Source: Pseudomonas putida (lineage in GTDB: Bacteria > Pseudomonadota > Gammaproteobacteria > Pseudomonadales > Pseudomonadaceae). From it: 64,000 nucleotides of DNA. The notes beneath the pieces were generated by a model. It ran no database searches and had not been told where the DNA came from. It worked only from the letters and a program-made list of their open reading frames with translations. The stretch lies in the NCBI RefSeq assembly GCF_028682395.1, contig NZ_JANHLC010000002.1, positions 62,001 to 126,000 of the forward strand, given 5' to 3'. Of the stretch, positions 63,000 through 64,000 are shown in pieces. The position numbers and the translations under genes are program-made. Each line of letters opens with the position of its first letter. Positions within the stretch are counted from its first letter, which is position 1.

Positions 63000-63896
63000 A
63001 TGGAACACACTTCACCCACGCAGCCAACCGGGCTGAGCAGCGCGACCCGGGGCTGGATCAATGGCCTGATCGGCGTATTGATTTTCAGCGGCTCCCTACC
63101 GGCCACCCGGCTGGCGGTCCTGGAGTTCGACCCGGTGTTTCTGACCGTGGCCCGCGCCAGTATTGCCGGCGTGCTCGCCGTGTTCCTGCTGTGGCTGTTT
63201 CGCCAACCGCGCCCTGCCCGCCCGCAGTGGCTGGCGCTGGTGGTGGTGGCATTGGGCGTGGTGCTCGGGTTTCCGCTGTTGACCGCCATGGCCCTGCAGA
63301 CCGTCACCAGCGCTCATTCGATTGTGTTTATCGGTCTGCTGCCGCTGGCGACTGCAGCCTTTGCCGTGATCCGGGGCGGCGAACGTCCACGACCGGCCTT
63401 TTGGCTGTTTTCGGTGCTGGGGAGCCTGATGGTGGCCGGCTATGCGCTGTCTCAGGGAGTGGGCGCCTCGGCTCGGGGCGATCTGCTGATGCTGCTGGCC
63501 GTTCTGGTGTGCGGCCTGGGCTATGCCGAAGGGGCCAAATTGGCGAGAAGCCTGGGCGGCTGGCAAGTGATCTGCTGGGCCCTGGTACTGTCGCTGCCAG
63601 TGATGCTCGCCTTGACCCTGTACCTGCGCCCGGCGTCATTGACCGGTATCAGCCCGCCAGCCTGGCTGAGCCTGGGCTATGTCGCCCTGTTCAGCATGCT
63701 GATCGGTTTTGTGTTCTGGTATCGCGGCTTGGCTCAGGGCGGGATCGCCGCCGTCGGCCAGTTGCAGTTGCTGCAACCACTCTTTGGCCTGGCTCTGGCT
63801 GCCGGCCTGCTCCATGAGCAGGTCAGCAGCCGCCTGTTGGGCGTCACGGTGGCGGTCATACTGTGCGTGGCCGGGGCGAAGAAATTTGCCCGCTAG
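63000..63896 (+). CDS. EamA/DMT-family exporter
   Basis: 298 residues from the ATG at 63000, ten membrane segments in two EamA repeats (GLIGVLIFSGSLPATRLAVL; FVFWYRGLAQGGIAAVGQLQ). Standard DMT size. The 113-base divergent space to the MocR gene should contain the shared control region. Substrate unknown; MocR-linked EamA proteins often handle amino acids or related amines. Confidence 0.88.
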   Translation: MEHTSPTQPTGLSSATRGWINGLIGVLIFSGSLPATRLAVLEFDPVFLTVARASIAGVLAVFLLWLFRQPRPARPQWLALVVVALGVVLGFPLLTAMALQTVTSAHSIVFIGLLPLATAAFAVIRGGERPRPAFWLFSVLGSLMVAGYALSQGVGASARGDLLMLLAVLVCGLGYAEGAKLARSLGGWQVICWALVLSLPVMLALTLYLRPASLTGISPPAWLSLGYVALFSMLIGFVFWYRGLAQGGIAAVGQLQLLQPLFGLALAAGLLHEQVSSRLLGVTVAVILCVAGAKKFAR

Positions 63897-64000
63897 CAGC
63901 ACAAGCGCTAATCCCTAGCGCCGGAGCCATCGCCTCAGCGCGGGACGCCTGGACCGTGCCGTCCCGATCGATGTGCAACGGCCCCCGCTGACCTTCACCC
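63897..64000. other. Window end, no supported gene
   Basis: 104 bases. A small hairpin (GCGCTA-ATCCC-TAGCGC, 63905-63921) may end the exporter transcript. A frame on the minus strand stays open across these bases but has no recognisable motif, so a gene entering from the right cannot be claimed. Confidence 0.4.

Noticed and set aside
1..64000. CRISPR arrays, insertion sequences, prophage genes, rRNA
   Set aside because: No regularly spaced repeats, transposase, integrase or phage structural genes, and no rRNA sequence were seen.

Overview
The window looks like chromosomal DNA of a Pseudomonas (fluorescens/protegens/putida-like). The support is the high G+C gene-dense layout, the fused MrpA-MrpB subunit at the head of a six-gene Mrp antiporter operon, three FecI/FecR/TonB-receptor surface-signalling systems with Fur-like boxes, PQQ-dependent alcohol oxidation under sigma-54 promoters, and an acetoin-dehydrogenase-type operon with a MalT/AcoK-type regulator. 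No phage genes, insertion sequences, CRISPR arrays or rRNA genes were seen.

Region 1 (1-7966). Five tightly spaced genes form one operon that is visibly more A+T rich than the rest: a PAS-GGDEF-EAL protein (5' end outside the window), a receiver-GGDEF-EAL protein, a secreted di-heme cytochrome c peroxidase, a membrane histidine kinase and a receiver-histidine kinase. It lies against the 3' end of a tRNA-Cys gene. It reads as a redox/peroxide-linked phosphorelay with a c-di-GMP output.

Region 2 (8153-21370). An XRE-cupin regulator diverges from an EamA exporter. The Mrp Na+(K+)/H+ antiporter operon mrpA(B)CDEFG follows. Then come a DASS/SLC13 transporter with a 7TMR-DISM histidine kinase, and divergently an OmpR-type response regulator with a lipoprotein hydrolase.

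Region 3 (21400-30119). An operon on the minus strand encodes the E1-alpha, E1-beta, E2 and E3 of an acetoin-dehydrogenase-type complex plus a short-chain dehydrogenase. A 903-residue MalT/AcoK-like LuxR regulator is divergent from it.

Region 4 (30197-34254). Fur box, ECF sigma factor, FecR, and a siderophore-type TonB receptor with a signalling domain.

Region 5 (34270-42870). A periplasmic quinohemoprotein alcohol dehydrogenase, an outer-membrane beta-barrel protein and an acyl-CoA ligase are divergent from an aldehyde dehydrogenase. Each side has its own sigma-54 promoter, with repeated TGTCTC elements between, and an AcoR-type sigma-54 activator is encoded next door. Together they form an alcohol to aldehyde to acid to acyl-CoA pathway.

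Region 6 (43286-54432). A second FecI/FecR/TonB receptor set is followed by a ferric-type ABC importer, a gutted amidohydrolase remnant, a DOPA-4,5-dioxygenase-like enzyme and an ABC exporter. The attractive reading is uptake and ring cleavage of a catecholate ligand.

Region 7 (54883-61516). A tandem CAP-domain secreted protein, then on the minus strand FecI/FecR and a third STN-bearing TonB receptor whose gene overlaps a MauG/MbnH-like di-heme enzyme. That enzyme has tyrosine where classical peroxidases have the methionine ligand. This resembles the regulatory and enzymatic part of methanobactin-type copper loci, without biosynthesis genes.

Region 8 (61555-63896). A MocR-type regulator divergent from a second EamA exporter.
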